Assembly: GCA_015068645.1 (NCBI GenBank)
Contig: SVKD01000009.1
Span: 38,140 to 102,139 of the forward strand
Direction of reading: 5' to 3'
From: Oscillospiraceae bacterium
Lineage (GTDB): Bacteria; Bacillota; Clostridia; UMGS1840
Length of the DNA stretch: 64,000 bases
Shown here one piece after another: positions 50,271-60,025 of the stretch (positions are counted from its first letter, which is position 1; every line of letters begins with the position of its first letter). Position numbers and translations under genes: made by a program. Below the pieces are notes generated by a model that saw only the letters and a list, made by a program, of their open reading frames with translations, did no database searches and was not told where the DNA came from.

Positions 50271-51602
50271 TTATAAATCCCCTTGTAAGATATGGTTTTC
50301 TTGGATAAATTCTTTCATTTTGTTAAGAGCAATGGTAGCGATTTTTTCGTAACGCTCCTGCTTGGATTTGATTCGTTCGTTTAATTTCGGCAGAATGCCG
50401 AAGTTCATATTCATCGGTTGGAAATTACTGATGGTTTCATCGGTAATATAAGCTAACAATGAGCCCAGTGCAGTTTCTTTCGGGAAAACAATCGGCTCTT
50501 CTTCGTGAATGTATAAGAACGCGTTGATTCCTGCCAAAAAGCCGGATGCCATAGATTCCACATACCCCTCCACACCGGTCATCTGACCTGCTAAAAACAG
50601 ATTGGGATGCCGTTTTAACTGATTGGTGGGTAATAGATTTTTGGGAGCATTGATATATGTATTTCGGTGCATCACACCATAGCGCAGAAATTCTGCATGT
50701 TCTAACCCCGGAATCATAGAGAACACTCTTTTTTGCTCAGGGAAAGTCAGATTGGTCTGAAAACCAACCAGATTATACATAGTATCCTCCGCATTTTCCT
50801 GGCGAAGCTGCACCACCGCATGATATTCCTTTCCTGTTACAGGGTCAGGCAATCCTACAGGTTTCATAGGACCAAACAGCAGGGTTTTCTCCCCACGTTT
50901 TGCCATCACTTCAATGGGCATACATCCTTCAAACACTTTAATTTTCTTTTCTTCTTCCAGGTGCAAAGGAGCTAATTTGGCATTCACCAGTTCCTGATAA
51001 AATGCATCGTACTGTTCTTTGGTGAAAGGACAGTTGATATAATCGTCAGTACCTTTCCCGTAACGTGCCATTTTGTAACAAACAGACATATCAATGCTGT
51101 CTTTTGCAACAACCGGTGCCGCCGCATCAAAAAAGTACAGACTTTCTTCTCCCAGAAGATTGGCAATTTCTTTTGCCAACGGTTCCGAAGTTAACGGTCC
51201 TGTTGCTAAAATGCAAACGCCATCAGGAATCTTGGTAATTTCTTCGGAAACCACTTCAATATTGGGATGATTTTTAATCACATCGGTAATATAGCGGGAA
51301 AACTTGTCACGATCCACTGCCAATGCGTCCCCAGCAGGAACACGGGATAACTCTGCACTTTTCATACAAAGTGAACCAAGCAAGCGAAGCTCTTCTTTTA
51401 AGAGTCCGCAGGCATTAGAAATTCTGTTGCCTTTCAGCGAATTGGAGCAGACAAGTTCCGCCAAATCGTCACTGCGATGGGCAGGTGATTTTTTGTGAGG
51501 CTTCATTTCGTAAAGCTTCACCTTTCCGCCTAATTTGGCAATGGCATAAGCTGCTTCCACGCCTGCTAAGCCACCGCCCACAATATGAATGGTCTGATTC
51601 AT
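50271..51602 (-). CDS. trmFO: Folate-dependent tRNA (uracil-54-C5) methyltransferase TrmFO
   Basis: The 443-residue flavoprotein has the N-terminal FAD loop IVGGGLAGVEAAYAIAKLG, ELVCSNSLKGN, and ATGPLTSEPLAKEI, all TrmFO hallmarks, and ends with the AFLYIHEEE-type FAD lobe. It makes ribothymidine-54 in tRNA using methylene-THF and FADH2. It sits between topA and the radical SAM gene, the same dprA-topA-trmFO order as in B. subtilis. Confidence 0.96.
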   Translation of the reverse strand: MNQTIHIVGGGLAGVEAAYAIAKLGGKVKLYEMKPHKKSPAHRSDDLAELVCSNSLKGNRISNACGLLKEELRLLGSLCMKSAELSRVPAGDALAVDRDKFSRYITDVIKNHPNIEVVSEEITKIPDGVCILATGPLTSEPLAKEIANLLGEESLYFFDAAAPVVAKDSIDMSVCYKMARYGKGTDDYINCPFTKEQYDAFYQELVNAKLAPLHLEEEKKIKVFEGCMPIEVMAKRGEKTLLFGPMKPVGLPDPVTGKEYHAVVQLRQENAEDTMYNLVGFQTNLTFPEQKRVFSMIPGLEHAEFLRYGVMHRNTYINAPKNLLPTNQLKRHPNLFLAGQMTGVEGYVESMASGFLAGINAFLYIHEEEPIVFPKETALGSLLAYITDETISNFQPMNMNFGILPKLNERIKSKQERYEKIATIALNKMKEFIQENHILQGDL

Positions 51603-51605
51603 AAT

Positions 51606-53783
51606 TTATTCCTTTTCAGATTTTTTCTGAGTGGTTTTCTTGGTAGTTGTTTTGGTTGTTTTTTTCGCAGATTTGGTTGTTTTGGTTGTTTTTTCGGTTT
51701 TCGCCTTCGGCTTGGGTGCACTCAGTTCGCAAGCTTCATTGGAGCAATATTCCTTACCGCCACGCTGATATTTCTTCACAATCATGTAGCTACCGCATTT
51801 TTCGCAGGTTTTACCGGTGGGTTTATCCCAGGAAGCAAAATCACATTCGGGATATTTTTCGCAACCGTAGAAAATTTTGCCCGTACGGGATTTTCTTTCC
51901 AAAAGCTTATTGCCGCATTTGGGACAGGGAATATTTTCAATTTCTTTAATCAAAGGCTTGGTGGTTTTACAGTCAGGATAGTTGGGACAAGCTAAGAACT
52001 TGCCGAATTTTCCGCTTTTAATGACCATATTTGCACCGCATTTATCACACAGCACATCGGTTACTTCCGGTGTTTTTTCCACGGTTTCGTCAGCTTCAGA
52101 CAGTTCTTGCTGAAAATCTTTGTAGAAAGCTCCCAACACGTCTTTCCAATATTTACCGGATTCAATGCCGTCTAATTCTTCTTCCATAGTAGCGGTGAAT
52201 TTTTCATCCACGATGTTGGCAAAGCTTTTCTTCATCACATCGGTTACCAAGGTTCCCAAAGAAGTGGGTTTTAATGCTTTACCTTCTTTTTCAATATACT
52301 CACGACTTAATACGGTAAAAATGGTGGGGGCATAGGTAGACGGACGTCCGATCCCCTTTTCTTCTAACGCTTTGATTAAACTTGCTTCCGTATAACGGGC
52401 AGGCGGTGTGGTAAAATTCTGTTTATCTTTCAATTTGGATAAGGCTAAAGTGTCCCCTTCGCTGACAGGCGGAATTTTCACCTTATCGTCTTCTTCCTCA
52501 TCGGGTGCCAAATAGAATTTCATACAGCCATCAAAAGTCATGCTCTGCGCAGAAGAACGGAAATTATACACTGCGCTTTTGCCGTTCGCTTCCACTTCCA
52601 CAGTAATAACATCAAACAACGCAGGTTTTAACTGAGAAGATAAGAAGCGATTCCAGATGAGTTTATAGAGTTTATATTGATCGTTAGTTAAAGAACCTTT
52701 GATCTGATCGGGTTCCAAATCAATATAGGTGGGACGGATTGCTTCGTGCGCATCTTGGGTGTTGGCACCTTTTTTCTTGTACACATTGGGTTTATCGGGA
52801 TAATATTCTTTTCCGATGTTTTGTAACGTGTATTCTTTTGCCGCTACAACAGCATCCTGAGATACTCGTAAGCTATCGGTTCTCATATAGGTAATCAAAC
52901 CAAGAAGACCTTTTCCTGCCACTTCCACCCCTTCGTATAAGGTCTGTGCCACAGACATGGTTTTGCGGGAGGTGAAGTTTAATTTTCTGGATGCATCCTG
53001 CTGGAGGGTACTGGTGCTGTACGGCGGAAATGCCTGCCGCTTTTTCACGGTTTTCTTCACACTTTTTACAGTAATATCAGCAGATTTTAATTCGTTTGCC
53101 ACGGCGGATGCCACATCGGCAGTTTTGATTTCAAATTTTTTGCCATTTTTACCATACAAACGGGAAACCAATTTTTTCTTGTCTTCGGTTAAGAATTCAG
53201 CGTCCATTGTCCAGTATTCTTCCGGAACAAAACGGTTGATTTCCTCCTCACGGTCACAAATCATACGGACGGTAACAGACTGAACACGCCCTGCAGACAA
53301 ACCTTTTCTGATTTTCTTCCAAAGGAACGGGCTTAATTTGTAACCAACAATTCTATCTAAAACACGGCGTGCCTGCTGCGCATCCACTAAATCCAAGTCA
53401 ATCGCACGGGGAGATTTCATCGCTTCGGTAACTGCAGTTTTGGTAATTTCATTAAAGGTTACACGGCACGGTTTGGTTTCGTCAATATTTAATAAATTGG
53501 CAATATGCCAGCTGATTGCTTCTCCTTCGCGGTCAGGGTCAGTTGCCAAATAAACATAGTCGGCTTCTTTTGCAAGCTGACTGAGTTTTTTCACCAAATC
53601 CTTACGTTCAGGCATAATCTGATATTTGGGAGTAAAATTATTTTCAATATCCACCCCCATGGTTTTCTTGGGCAAATCTCTCAAATGCCCCATGGAGGCA
53701 ATCACCTCATATTCGCCGCCAAGGTATTTTTCAATGGTTTTTGCCTTGGCAGGGGATTCTACAATGATTAAGTTATGTGCCAT
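51606..53783 (-). CDS. topA: DNA topoisomerase I
   Basis: The 725-residue protein has the N-terminal Toprim domain (IVESPAKAKTIEKYLG, ATDPDREGEAI), the catalytic tyrosine in TYMRTDSLRVS, and three C-terminal Zn ribbons (CDKCGANMVIKSGKFGKFLACP; CPKCGNKLLERKSRTGKIFYGC; CEKCGSYM). It ends with an unusual Lys/Thr-rich tail (KTTKTTKSAKKTTKTTTKKT). It relaxes negative supercoils. It is followed by trmFO with a 3-nt gap. Confidence 0.97.
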   Translation of the reverse strand: MAHNLIIVESPAKAKTIEKYLGGEYEVIASMGHLRDLPKKTMGVDIENNFTPKYQIMPERKDLVKKLSQLAKEADYVYLATDPDREGEAISWHIANLLNIDETKPCRVTFNEITKTAVTEAMKSPRAIDLDLVDAQQARRVLDRIVGYKLSPFLWKKIRKGLSAGRVQSVTVRMICDREEEINRFVPEEYWTMDAEFLTEDKKKLVSRLYGKNGKKFEIKTADVASAVANELKSADITVKSVKKTVKKRQAFPPYSTSTLQQDASRKLNFTSRKTMSVAQTLYEGVEVAGKGLLGLITYMRTDSLRVSQDAVVAAKEYTLQNIGKEYYPDKPNVYKKKGANTQDAHEAIRPTYIDLEPDQIKGSLTNDQYKLYKLIWNRFLSSQLKPALFDVITVEVEANGKSAVYNFRSSAQSMTFDGCMKFYLAPDEEEDDKVKIPPVSEGDTLALSKLKDKQNFTTPPARYTEASLIKALEEKGIGRPSTYAPTIFTVLSREYIEKEGKALKPTSLGTLVTDVMKKSFANIVDEKFTATMEEELDGIESGKYWKDVLGAFYKDFQQELSEADETVEKTPEVTDVLCDKCGANMVIKSGKFGKFLACPNYPDCKTTKPLIKEIENIPCPKCGNKLLERKSRTGKIFYGCEKYPECDFASWDKPTGKTCEKCGSYMIVKKYQRGGKEYCSNEACELSAPKPKAKTEKTTKTTKSAKKTTKTTTKKTTQKKSEKE

Positions 53784-53808
53784 GTAATATATTCTCCTTT
53801 TTTTGTTT

Positions 53809-54942
53809 CTAAAGCTTTAATGCATAGGAATTGCCGGGTACCATGTAGACAATATCGTTGAGCATCAGCAAAGTCAAAATGCCGTTTACCTTGCCTGCGG
53901 GCATACCGGTTCTTCTCACAATTTCATCAATATATTTCGGTTTGTCGGATAGTTCTGCCACAACCTGCTTTTCTTCGTCGGTAAGATTTTTGAGAGCTTC
54001 TAAATATTTTTCGTGAGGAACTGTGTGTTTCTTTGCTTCCTGATATAAATATTCAGGGAACCGATCCACATAACGCTCCACAATATCAGAAGGACAAATT
54101 GCCATCAAGGCAAATTCCTTAAGTAGCTGATTGGTTCCGCGGCTGTTTTCCGCATAGATATTATTGGGAATGGCAAATACATCCTTCCCCTGATTGTTTG
54201 CGTGATCTGCCGTGTATAAAGAACCGCTGTCCAGATCCCCTTCTACAACCAAAGTTCCCATAGAAAGCGCACTGATAATACGATTTCTTTGGGGAAACGA
54301 ATATTTGGTTGCCTTGGTGCCGGGCGGATATTCACTCAGAACAGCACCATAATCCACAATATAGCCGTAAAGCTCGGTGTTTACCTTAGGATAAATAATA
54401 TCCACACCTGTTCCTAATACCGCAACGGTGGGTTTGCCTGCTTTTAAGGCTCCCAGATGTGCCTGAGCATCACAACCGTCTGCCATACCGCTGATGACTA
54501 GCAGCCCGCTTTTCGCCAGATCTTTGGCAAAATCAAATGCGGTACGTCTGCCGTACTCTGTTAAGGAACGGGTTCCTACAATTGCAAATGCAGGAATTTT
54601 ATCATAATCAAAATGCTTGCCTTTTTCATAAAGCACCATAGGCGGTGCATAAATCACAGAAAGACAATCCGGATAATCTTCGTCTCCAAAGCAATACACA
54701 GAAATTCTCTTTTCCCGGCAAGCTTCAATCACCGAACGAGCATACTCCAGATTTTTATTATAAAGCATTGATTTCTGCTTTTTGTTTAAGAAAGTAATTT
54801 TTTCAATTTCGTCTGCAGTCAGATCAAACACTGCCCTGGGAGAACCAAAATGAGTCACCAACTGCTTGGTACACTGGTTTCCGTAGCCGAGCATCTGATT
54901 GAGCCAAATGGCATAGGGTGCCTGTTCAGATATTTTTATCAT
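53809..54942 (-). CDS. dprA: DNA-processing protein DprA/Smf
   Basis: The 377-residue protein has the Rossmann fold typical of DprA (IVGTRSLTEYGRRTAFDFAKDLA; GMADGCDAQAHLGAL; FPQRNRIISALSMGTLVVEG) and a C-terminal winged helix (YIDEIVRRTGMPAGKVNGILTLL). DprA loads RecA on incoming single strands in transformation. It sits between lgt and topA. Confidence 0.95.
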   Translation of the reverse strand: MIKISEQAPYAIWLNQMLGYGNQCTKQLVTHFGSPRAVFDLTADEIEKITFLNKKQKSMLYNKNLEYARSVIEACREKRISVYCFGDEDYPDCLSVIYAPPMVLYEKGKHFDYDKIPAFAIVGTRSLTEYGRRTAFDFAKDLAKSGLLVISGMADGCDAQAHLGALKAGKPTVAVLGTGVDIIYPKVNTELYGYIVDYGAVLSEYPPGTKATKYSFPQRNRIISALSMGTLVVEGDLDSGSLYTADHANNQGKDVFAIPNNIYAENSRGTNQLLKEFALMAICPSDIVERYVDRFPEYLYQEAKKHTVPHEKYLEALKNLTDEEKQVVAELSDKPKYIDEIVRRTGMPAGKVNGILTLLMLNDIVYMVPGNSYALKL

Positions 54943-54980
54943 AGAGAGAATAATCTCCTTTTTTTAGAATTTGCGATTTA

Positions 54981-55895
54981 TTAATCTTCTGTTTTGGTAG
55001 GTTCTTCTGCTTCTTTTGCGTCTTTCTCTTTTTTGTTTTTTTTGCAAACAGGTTCCACGGTAAAAGTTGCAGGTTTTCTGAAATAATACACCAGCATTAC
55101 TACACCAAGCACCGCAGTTACCAATCCCACAATCTGAGAAATACGGAACGGCCCTGCATACAAACTGTCCATACGCAATCCTTCAATAAAGAATCTACCG
55201 ATACCGTACCAGGTGAGATACAAAAAGAAAATCTGACCATGATGTTTTTTATATTTATGAAACGCGCCTAACAGCACAGCACCTACAAGATTCCATACCG
55301 ATTCATACAAAAAGGTGGGATGTGCACCAATATTTGCTGCCATAAATTCTGCATTGGTGATTGCTCCGGATCTTAACAGTTCTCCCTTTATGGATTCACT
55401 GCTCATGGCAAACAATGACCTGGTGGCAGAACCGAAGGCTTCCTCGTTCACAAAATTTCCCCATCTGCCGATTGCTTGCCCCACAACCAGCCCGAAAGCA
55501 CCCATATCAAATAACTGCAATACAGATAACTTTTTCACGCGGGCATATATGTAGGTGGAAACCACCGCGCCGATTACGGCGCCGTAAATGGCAATACCAC
55601 CTTCCCAAATCCGAAACATAGAACCGATATCTCCCTGAAAAAGAGAATAGTTAAAGATCACATAATATGCTCTTGCCCCGATAATGGCGCTGGGAAGTCC
55701 CCAAAGCAACACATCATATAAATAATCGGTGTTCAGTTTTTCCCGTTTGGCAAAATGAACAGCATAAAGAAATCCTAAAATCACCCCGGTTAAGATAATC
55801 AGTGCATACCAATGCACAGAAACAGAACCGATAGCAAATGCAACCTTATTCAAACAAAATGATAAACCAAGATTTGGGAACGATACTGTACTCAT
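54981..55895 (-). CDS. lgt: Prolipoprotein diacylglyceryl transferase
   Basis: The 304-residue membrane protein has about seven helices, the Lgt signature GRWGNFVNEEAFG, HPTFLYESVWNL and IGRFFIEGLRMDSL. It attaches diacylglycerol to lipobox cysteines, including the two lipoproteins in this window. An acidic/basic tail of about 35 residues is extra. Confidence 0.96.
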   Translation of the reverse strand: MSTVSFPNLGLSFCLNKVAFAIGSVSVHWYALIILTGVILGFLYAVHFAKREKLNTDYLYDVLLWGLPSAIIGARAYYVIFNYSLFQGDIGSMFRIWEGGIAIYGAVIGAVVSTYIYARVKKLSVLQLFDMGAFGLVVGQAIGRWGNFVNEEAFGSATRSLFAMSSESIKGELLRSGAITNAEFMAANIGAHPTFLYESVWNLVGAVLLGAFHKYKKHHGQIFFLYLTWYGIGRFFIEGLRMDSLYAGPFRISQIVGLVTAVLGVVMLVYYFRKPATFTVEPVCKKNKKEKDAKEAEEPTKTED

Positions 55896-55931
55896 CGTGT
55901 ATTTTCTCCTTTATTGTAATCAGATTCCGTG

Positions 55932-57215
55932 CTATTTTGAAACAGGATACATTTTAGAAACCACGTAATGTTCGTTAAAGATTTCCTTCATCCTAAAAAG
56001 CAAACTTTCTTCCGTAATGGTAGGATAAACTTCCAGAAAGTCAAAAGCGCCGATACCGTAAAAATAGTTGGAAGAAAAGCTGTTGGCAACCGATTCCAAA
56101 GAATCATATGCACGAATTTGTCGTCCCATGGCCGCTTTTTTATAACGGTCTACATCTGCCTTTAAAAAGCCTTCCTGTTTCGCTTTTTCAATGCCTTTTA
56201 ATATGACTTCACAGGTAGCATCAATATCAGTTGCTTCCCCGTTTAATAAGGTTGCATAATAATGGTCTCCGCTGATACAATCAAAGCCAAACGTATCGTT
56301 AATCAGGCCTTTTTTATAGAGCTCATTATATAACGGAGCAGACTGGGAAAAGAGCATTTTTAAAATTAAACCTGTTTCCATATTTTTTTTCAGAAGTTCT
56401 TTCCCGAGAAGCCCCACATGATTTTCTTTAAAGCCTAAAATAAAGCTGGGTTTTGACACGCTCATTTCTTTGCTGATTTCTTTTTTGTGAACACTGTCAG
56501 GTTCTAAATAAGCGGTTCGCTCCACTAAGAACGGGGTTTCTCTTTTCTGCACATTTTTATCCACCAGTTTTGCAACATCATCCAAATTCACATCTCCTGC
56601 CACAAAGAGCACCATATTTTCGGGATGATAGAAGGTGTTATAAATCTGATAGAGTAAGTCTTTATCAATTTTTGCAATGGATTCCACGGTACCTGCAATA
56701 TCATTTCTTACAGGATTATTGTGATAAAGCGCTTCTAACGCGTTGTTAAACAGTCTCCATTCGGGATCATCATCATACATTTTGATTTCCTGAGCGATAA
56801 TCCCCTGCTCTTTTGCCACGTTTTCCACAGTAAAATAGGGGTCATTCACATAGGAGAGCAGAATATCCAAATTTTCGTTAAAATGGTCACTGCAGGAAAA
56901 CAGATACCCTGTCATATCGTGAGAAGTAAATGCATTGGCGTTACCGCCGGTTTTGGAGAATAAGTCAAAAGCGTTTCCGCCACCGGGCAATTCAAAGAGC
57001 TTATGCTCTAAAAAGTGAGCAATCCCCATCGGGTCATTGACCAATTTTCCTCCCACCGTATAAGAGGTATCAATGGAACCGTATTTTACGGAATAAATAG
57101 CATATTTTTTGGAAAATCCTGTTTTGGGAAGCACGAATACATCAAGACCGCTTTCGTGTGTACCAAAATACAGAGTTTCGCCTAATCTTTCTTCGGTTTG
57201 TTTCTGAAATTGCAA
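55932..57215 (-). CDS. ymfH: M16 family zinc peptidase, catalytic subunit (YmfH-like)
   Basis: The 427-residue protein has the inverted zinc motif HFLEHKLFE (HxxEH) and a downstream glutamate in the VAKEQGIIAQEIKMYDDDP segment, the metal-binding set of M16 peptidases. It pairs with the gene just upstream, as in B. subtilis ymfF-ymfH. The peptide substrate is unknown. Confidence 0.93.
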   Translation of the reverse strand: MQFQKQTEERLGETLYFGTHESGLDVFVLPKTGFSKKYAIYSVKYGSIDTSYTVGGKLVNDPMGIAHFLEHKLFELPGGGNAFDLFSKTGGNANAFTSHDMTGYLFSCSDHFNENLDILLSYVNDPYFTVENVAKEQGIIAQEIKMYDDDPEWRLFNNALEALYHNNPVRNDIAGTVESIAKIDKDLLYQIYNTFYHPENMVLFVAGDVNLDDVAKLVDKNVQKRETPFLVERTAYLEPDSVHKKEISKEMSVSKPSFILGFKENHVGLLGKELLKKNMETGLILKMLFSQSAPLYNELYKKGLINDTFGFDCISGDHYYATLLNGEATDIDATCEVILKGIEKAKQEGFLKADVDRYKKAAMGRQIRAYDSLESVANSFSSNYFYGIGAFDFLEVYPTITEESLLFRMKEIFNEHYVVSKMYPVSK

Positions 57216-57231
57216 TCTGATTCCTCCCCTC

Positions 57232-58488
57232 TTACGACAGATAATATTCAGTCTGCAAAGTGATATTCTTAGCTACTCTTACCAGATCTTCTTTGGTAAG
57301 TGCTTCGATTTTTTTGATATATTCTTCGGGAGAGAGTACTCTTCCCGCTAAGATACCGGTCATATAAAAATCTGCAATATGATGCTGATTGTCGGCAGTT
57401 TGTTTTAAAATGCCCACAATGAATTTCTTGGAGAAGGCAATTTCTTCTTCTGTGATTTCGCCTTTTTTGCAAAGCTCCAACTGTTCTAAAATAGCATCAT
57501 GTGCTTTTTTAAAGTTCTCTTTATCGGTGCCGATTCCAACCTGCATGGTGCCTTTTAACCGATTCAATCGGGAATACACATAATAGCAAAGAGACATTTT
57601 TTCACGCACGTTCATAAAGAGTTTGGAATGAGGGCCTGAACCGAACACGCTGTTTAACAAATTTAATGCATAATAATCTTCGTCTTCGGAAGAAACACCC
57701 GTGGAAAATCCCAAAGCAAATTTTCCCTGCACCAAGTTTTCATTTTCTTCCACTTTTTTTGGTAAAGGAAGGTTTTTATGATAAATTTTATTAATGGGCA
57801 ACGGTTTTCTTTTTTCTTCCAGCAAAGCAGAAAAAGTATCCATAAAACGATTTTCATCCAAATTCCCTGAAATGAAAATCATAAGCGGTGCAATTTTTAA
57901 GATTTCCAGGTAGCTGTTGTATAGATCTTTGGCAGAAATGTTAGCTAAATCAGACACCTTGCCGTATTCATATAAGGCATAGCTGTCACCCTCAAACATT
58001 TCTTCTATCAGGCGAAGGGTGGTATATTCCCGTTTATCGTTGATAATGCCGTTGATATAATCAGTTAAATTTTCTTTTTCTCTGGCTACAAATTCTTCGG
58101 AAAAACCGCCGTTTTTCACCAAAGGATTGGTCAGCATTTCTTTCATAAATGTCAAAGAATTTTCCAGTTGCTCGCTATCGGAATATTCGGGACGCAAAAA
58201 TTCAAAGACAAAGCTTAACATATGCATATCGCCACGTTTTGCCACACGGCACTCAAACACGCCGCCGTATAATTCCTGCAAACGCTTGTTTACTGACAGC
58301 ATATCAGGATAGTTTTTGCTGCCCAGCTTCAAAAGAAACGGGAACAAGGCATTTTTCGTAACACTTTCTGCGGTAAGCTCAGTAAAGAAATTAAAACTTA
58401 CGGAAAAAGTTTTAAATTTATCGGCAGGTAAGATAAAAATATCTGCGTTTTTTGAAATCTTTTTCATAGATCCGATTGTTTCAATCAT
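57232..58488 (-). CDS. ymfF: M16 family peptidase-like protein, non-catalytic partner (YmfF-like)
   Basis: The 418-residue protein has the M16 fold (NFFTELTAESVTKNALFPFLL; KFALGFSTGVSSEDEDYYAL; NLLNSVFGSGPHSKLFMNVREK) but where HxxEH should lie it reads LFPFLLKLGSKNYP, so it is non-catalytic. It should form a heterodimer with the next gene. Start ATG (complement of 58486-58488) follows GGAGGAATACCG and overlaps the tsaD stop by 4 nt. Confidence 0.9.
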   Translation of the reverse strand: MIETIGSMKKISKNADIFILPADKFKTFSVSFNFFTELTAESVTKNALFPFLLKLGSKNYPDMLSVNKRLQELYGGVFECRVAKRGDMHMLSFVFEFLRPEYSDSEQLENSLTFMKEMLTNPLVKNGGFSEEFVAREKENLTDYINGIINDKREYTTLRLIEEMFEGDSYALYEYGKVSDLANISAKDLYNSYLEILKIAPLMIFISGNLDENRFMDTFSALLEEKRKPLPINKIYHKNLPLPKKVEENENLVQGKFALGFSTGVSSEDEDYYALNLLNSVFGSGPHSKLFMNVREKMSLCYYVYSRLNRLKGTMQVGIGTDKENFKKAHDAILEQLELCKKGEITEEEIAFSKKFIVGILKQTADNQHHIADFYMTGILAGRVLSPEEYIKKIEALTKEDLVRVAKNITLQTEYYLS

Positions 58489-59573
58489 CGGTATTCCTCC
58501 TCGATGCTGATATAGGGAATGGCATTTAAACTACTGTCGGAAAACAGTTCTTTTTCGTATTTAAAATAAGCAAAACTTCCAATCATTGCAGCGTTGTCAC
58601 CACAAAGGGAAATGTGAGGACAAACGGTTTTTAACCCCATTTTTTCTCCACGGGCAAAAAATTCTTTTCGAAGGAAAGAATTGGCACTGACACCGCCTGC
58701 CAAACAAACGGTTTTGATTCCTTTTTCTTTTGCCAGTTTAAAGAAGGGATCCAAAAGCATTTTGGTTACTGTTTTGGAGAAAGAAGCTGCCACATCGTTC
58801 TTGGTGATGCCGCCCTCACGCGCTTTTAAGCCAAGTCCCGAAAAGCCTTCTTCTGTTAAAAATTCATCGTCGGCATACTCGGTCACAGGCTTTGTCAAGA
58901 TTTTTTTAATATAACAATTTACTGCGGTTTTTATACCGCTGAAGGAAAAATCGTCGGTATCTCCAAGCTTAGGTTTGGTAAAAGTGATTTTATCGGGATT
59001 GCCGTTTTGTGCCATTTTATCCACCCGAACACCTCCGGGATAAGGGAGTCCCAACACTCGTGCCACCTTATCAAAGGCTTCGCCAATGGCATCGTCACGG
59101 GTTTTGGCTAGAATTTCAAAGGATAAATAATCCTTCACGTGCACAATCTGAGTATGTCCACCGGATACCACCAAACATAAAAAAGGCGGTTTCAAATCTT
59201 TATCTTCGATGTAATTAGCGGCAATATGCCCTTTAATGTGATGCACAGAAATTAAAGGTAACTTTCTGCCATAGCTTAATGCTTTAGCATAAGAAACACC
59301 GGTTAATAATGCACCTACCAAGCCAGGACAGGAAGTCACGGCGATAGCATCCAAATCATCAAAAGTATTGCCGGAGGTTTCGAGTGCTTCGTCCACCACT
59401 TTGTCGATAATTTCGATGTGTTTTCGAGATGCAATCTCAGGAACAACTCCGCCAAATTTGGCATGCATATCTGCCTGAGAAAAGATAATATTGGATAATA
59501 TGGTTCTGCCGTCTTGGACAACTGCTGCTGCAGTTTCGTCGCAAGAGGTTTCAATCGCAAGTATTTTTGCCAT
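58485..59573 (-). CDS. tsaD: tRNA N6-adenosine threonylcarbamoyltransferase TsaD
   Basis: The 362-residue protein has the Kae1/TsaD pattern: LAIETSCDETAAAVV, SVHHIKGHIAAN (the metal-binding H-x3-H), CLVVSGGHTQIVHV, and LAGGVSANSFLR. It transfers threonylcarbamoyl to A37 of tRNAs reading ANN codons (t6A). The usual partners TsaB and TsaE are not in the window. It follows rimI by 17 nt. Confidence 0.96.
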   Translation of the reverse strand: MAKILAIETSCDETAAAVVQDGRTILSNIIFSQADMHAKFGGVVPEIASRKHIEIIDKVVDEALETSGNTFDDLDAIAVTSCPGLVGALLTGVSYAKALSYGRKLPLISVHHIKGHIAANYIEDKDLKPPFLCLVVSGGHTQIVHVKDYLSFEILAKTRDDAIGEAFDKVARVLGLPYPGGVRVDKMAQNGNPDKITFTKPKLGDTDDFSFSGIKTAVNCYIKKILTKPVTEYADDEFLTEEGFSGLGLKAREGGITKNDVAASFSKTVTKMLLDPFFKLAKEKGIKTVCLAGGVSANSFLRKEFFARGEKMGLKTVCPHISLCGDNAAMIGSFAYFKYEKELFSDSSLNAIPYISIEEEYR

Positions 59574-59590
59574 AAACGGTTCCTCGTGTT

Positions 59591-60025
59591 TTAAAAATGC
59601 AACGTCATTAAAATGGCGTCTTCTCTTCGTTCGTAATATTTTTTGCGTCTGCCCACTTCCAGAAAACCCATTTTCTGATAAAGGGCTCTGGCACCCTCAT
59701 TGGATTCTCTTACCTCTAAAGTGAGGAAGGTGAGCTGATGTTCTTTTCCGTAAGAAATCAAATGTTCTAAAAGCAATTTGGCATATCCTTTTCTGCGGGA
59801 TTCGGGCAACACGGCAATGTTATTGATATTGCCTTCTCCGAAACTTTCCCACATTCCCACATAGCCGATCACTTTTCCGTCATCTGCCACGCAGAAATAA
59901 ACGGCATTTTCGTTGGTTAAATCTTTTTGGAAAGATTCTAAACTCCAGGGAGTGGAGAAACAAGCTTTTTCCACTTCATAAACTCCCTGCACATTTTGGG
60001 GAGTTAAGGCGGTTACCGTAATCAC
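59591..60025 (-). CDS. rimI: Ribosomal-protein-alanine N-acetyltransferase RimI
   Basis: The 144-residue GNAT protein has NNIAVLPESRRKGYAKLLLEHLI (motif A) and NEGARALYQKMGFLEVGRRKKYY, the RimI pattern. It acetylates the N-terminus of ribosomal protein S18 in E. coli. It overlaps the sua5 stop by 4 nt and lies between sua5 and tsaD, a common gene order. Confidence 0.92.
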   Translation of the reverse strand: MITVTALTPQNVQGVYEVEKACFSTPWSLESFQKDLTNENAVYFCVADDGKVIGYVGMWESFGEGNINNIAVLPESRRKGYAKLLLEHLISYGKEHQLTFLTLEVRESNEGARALYQKMGFLEVGRRKKYYERREDAILMTLHF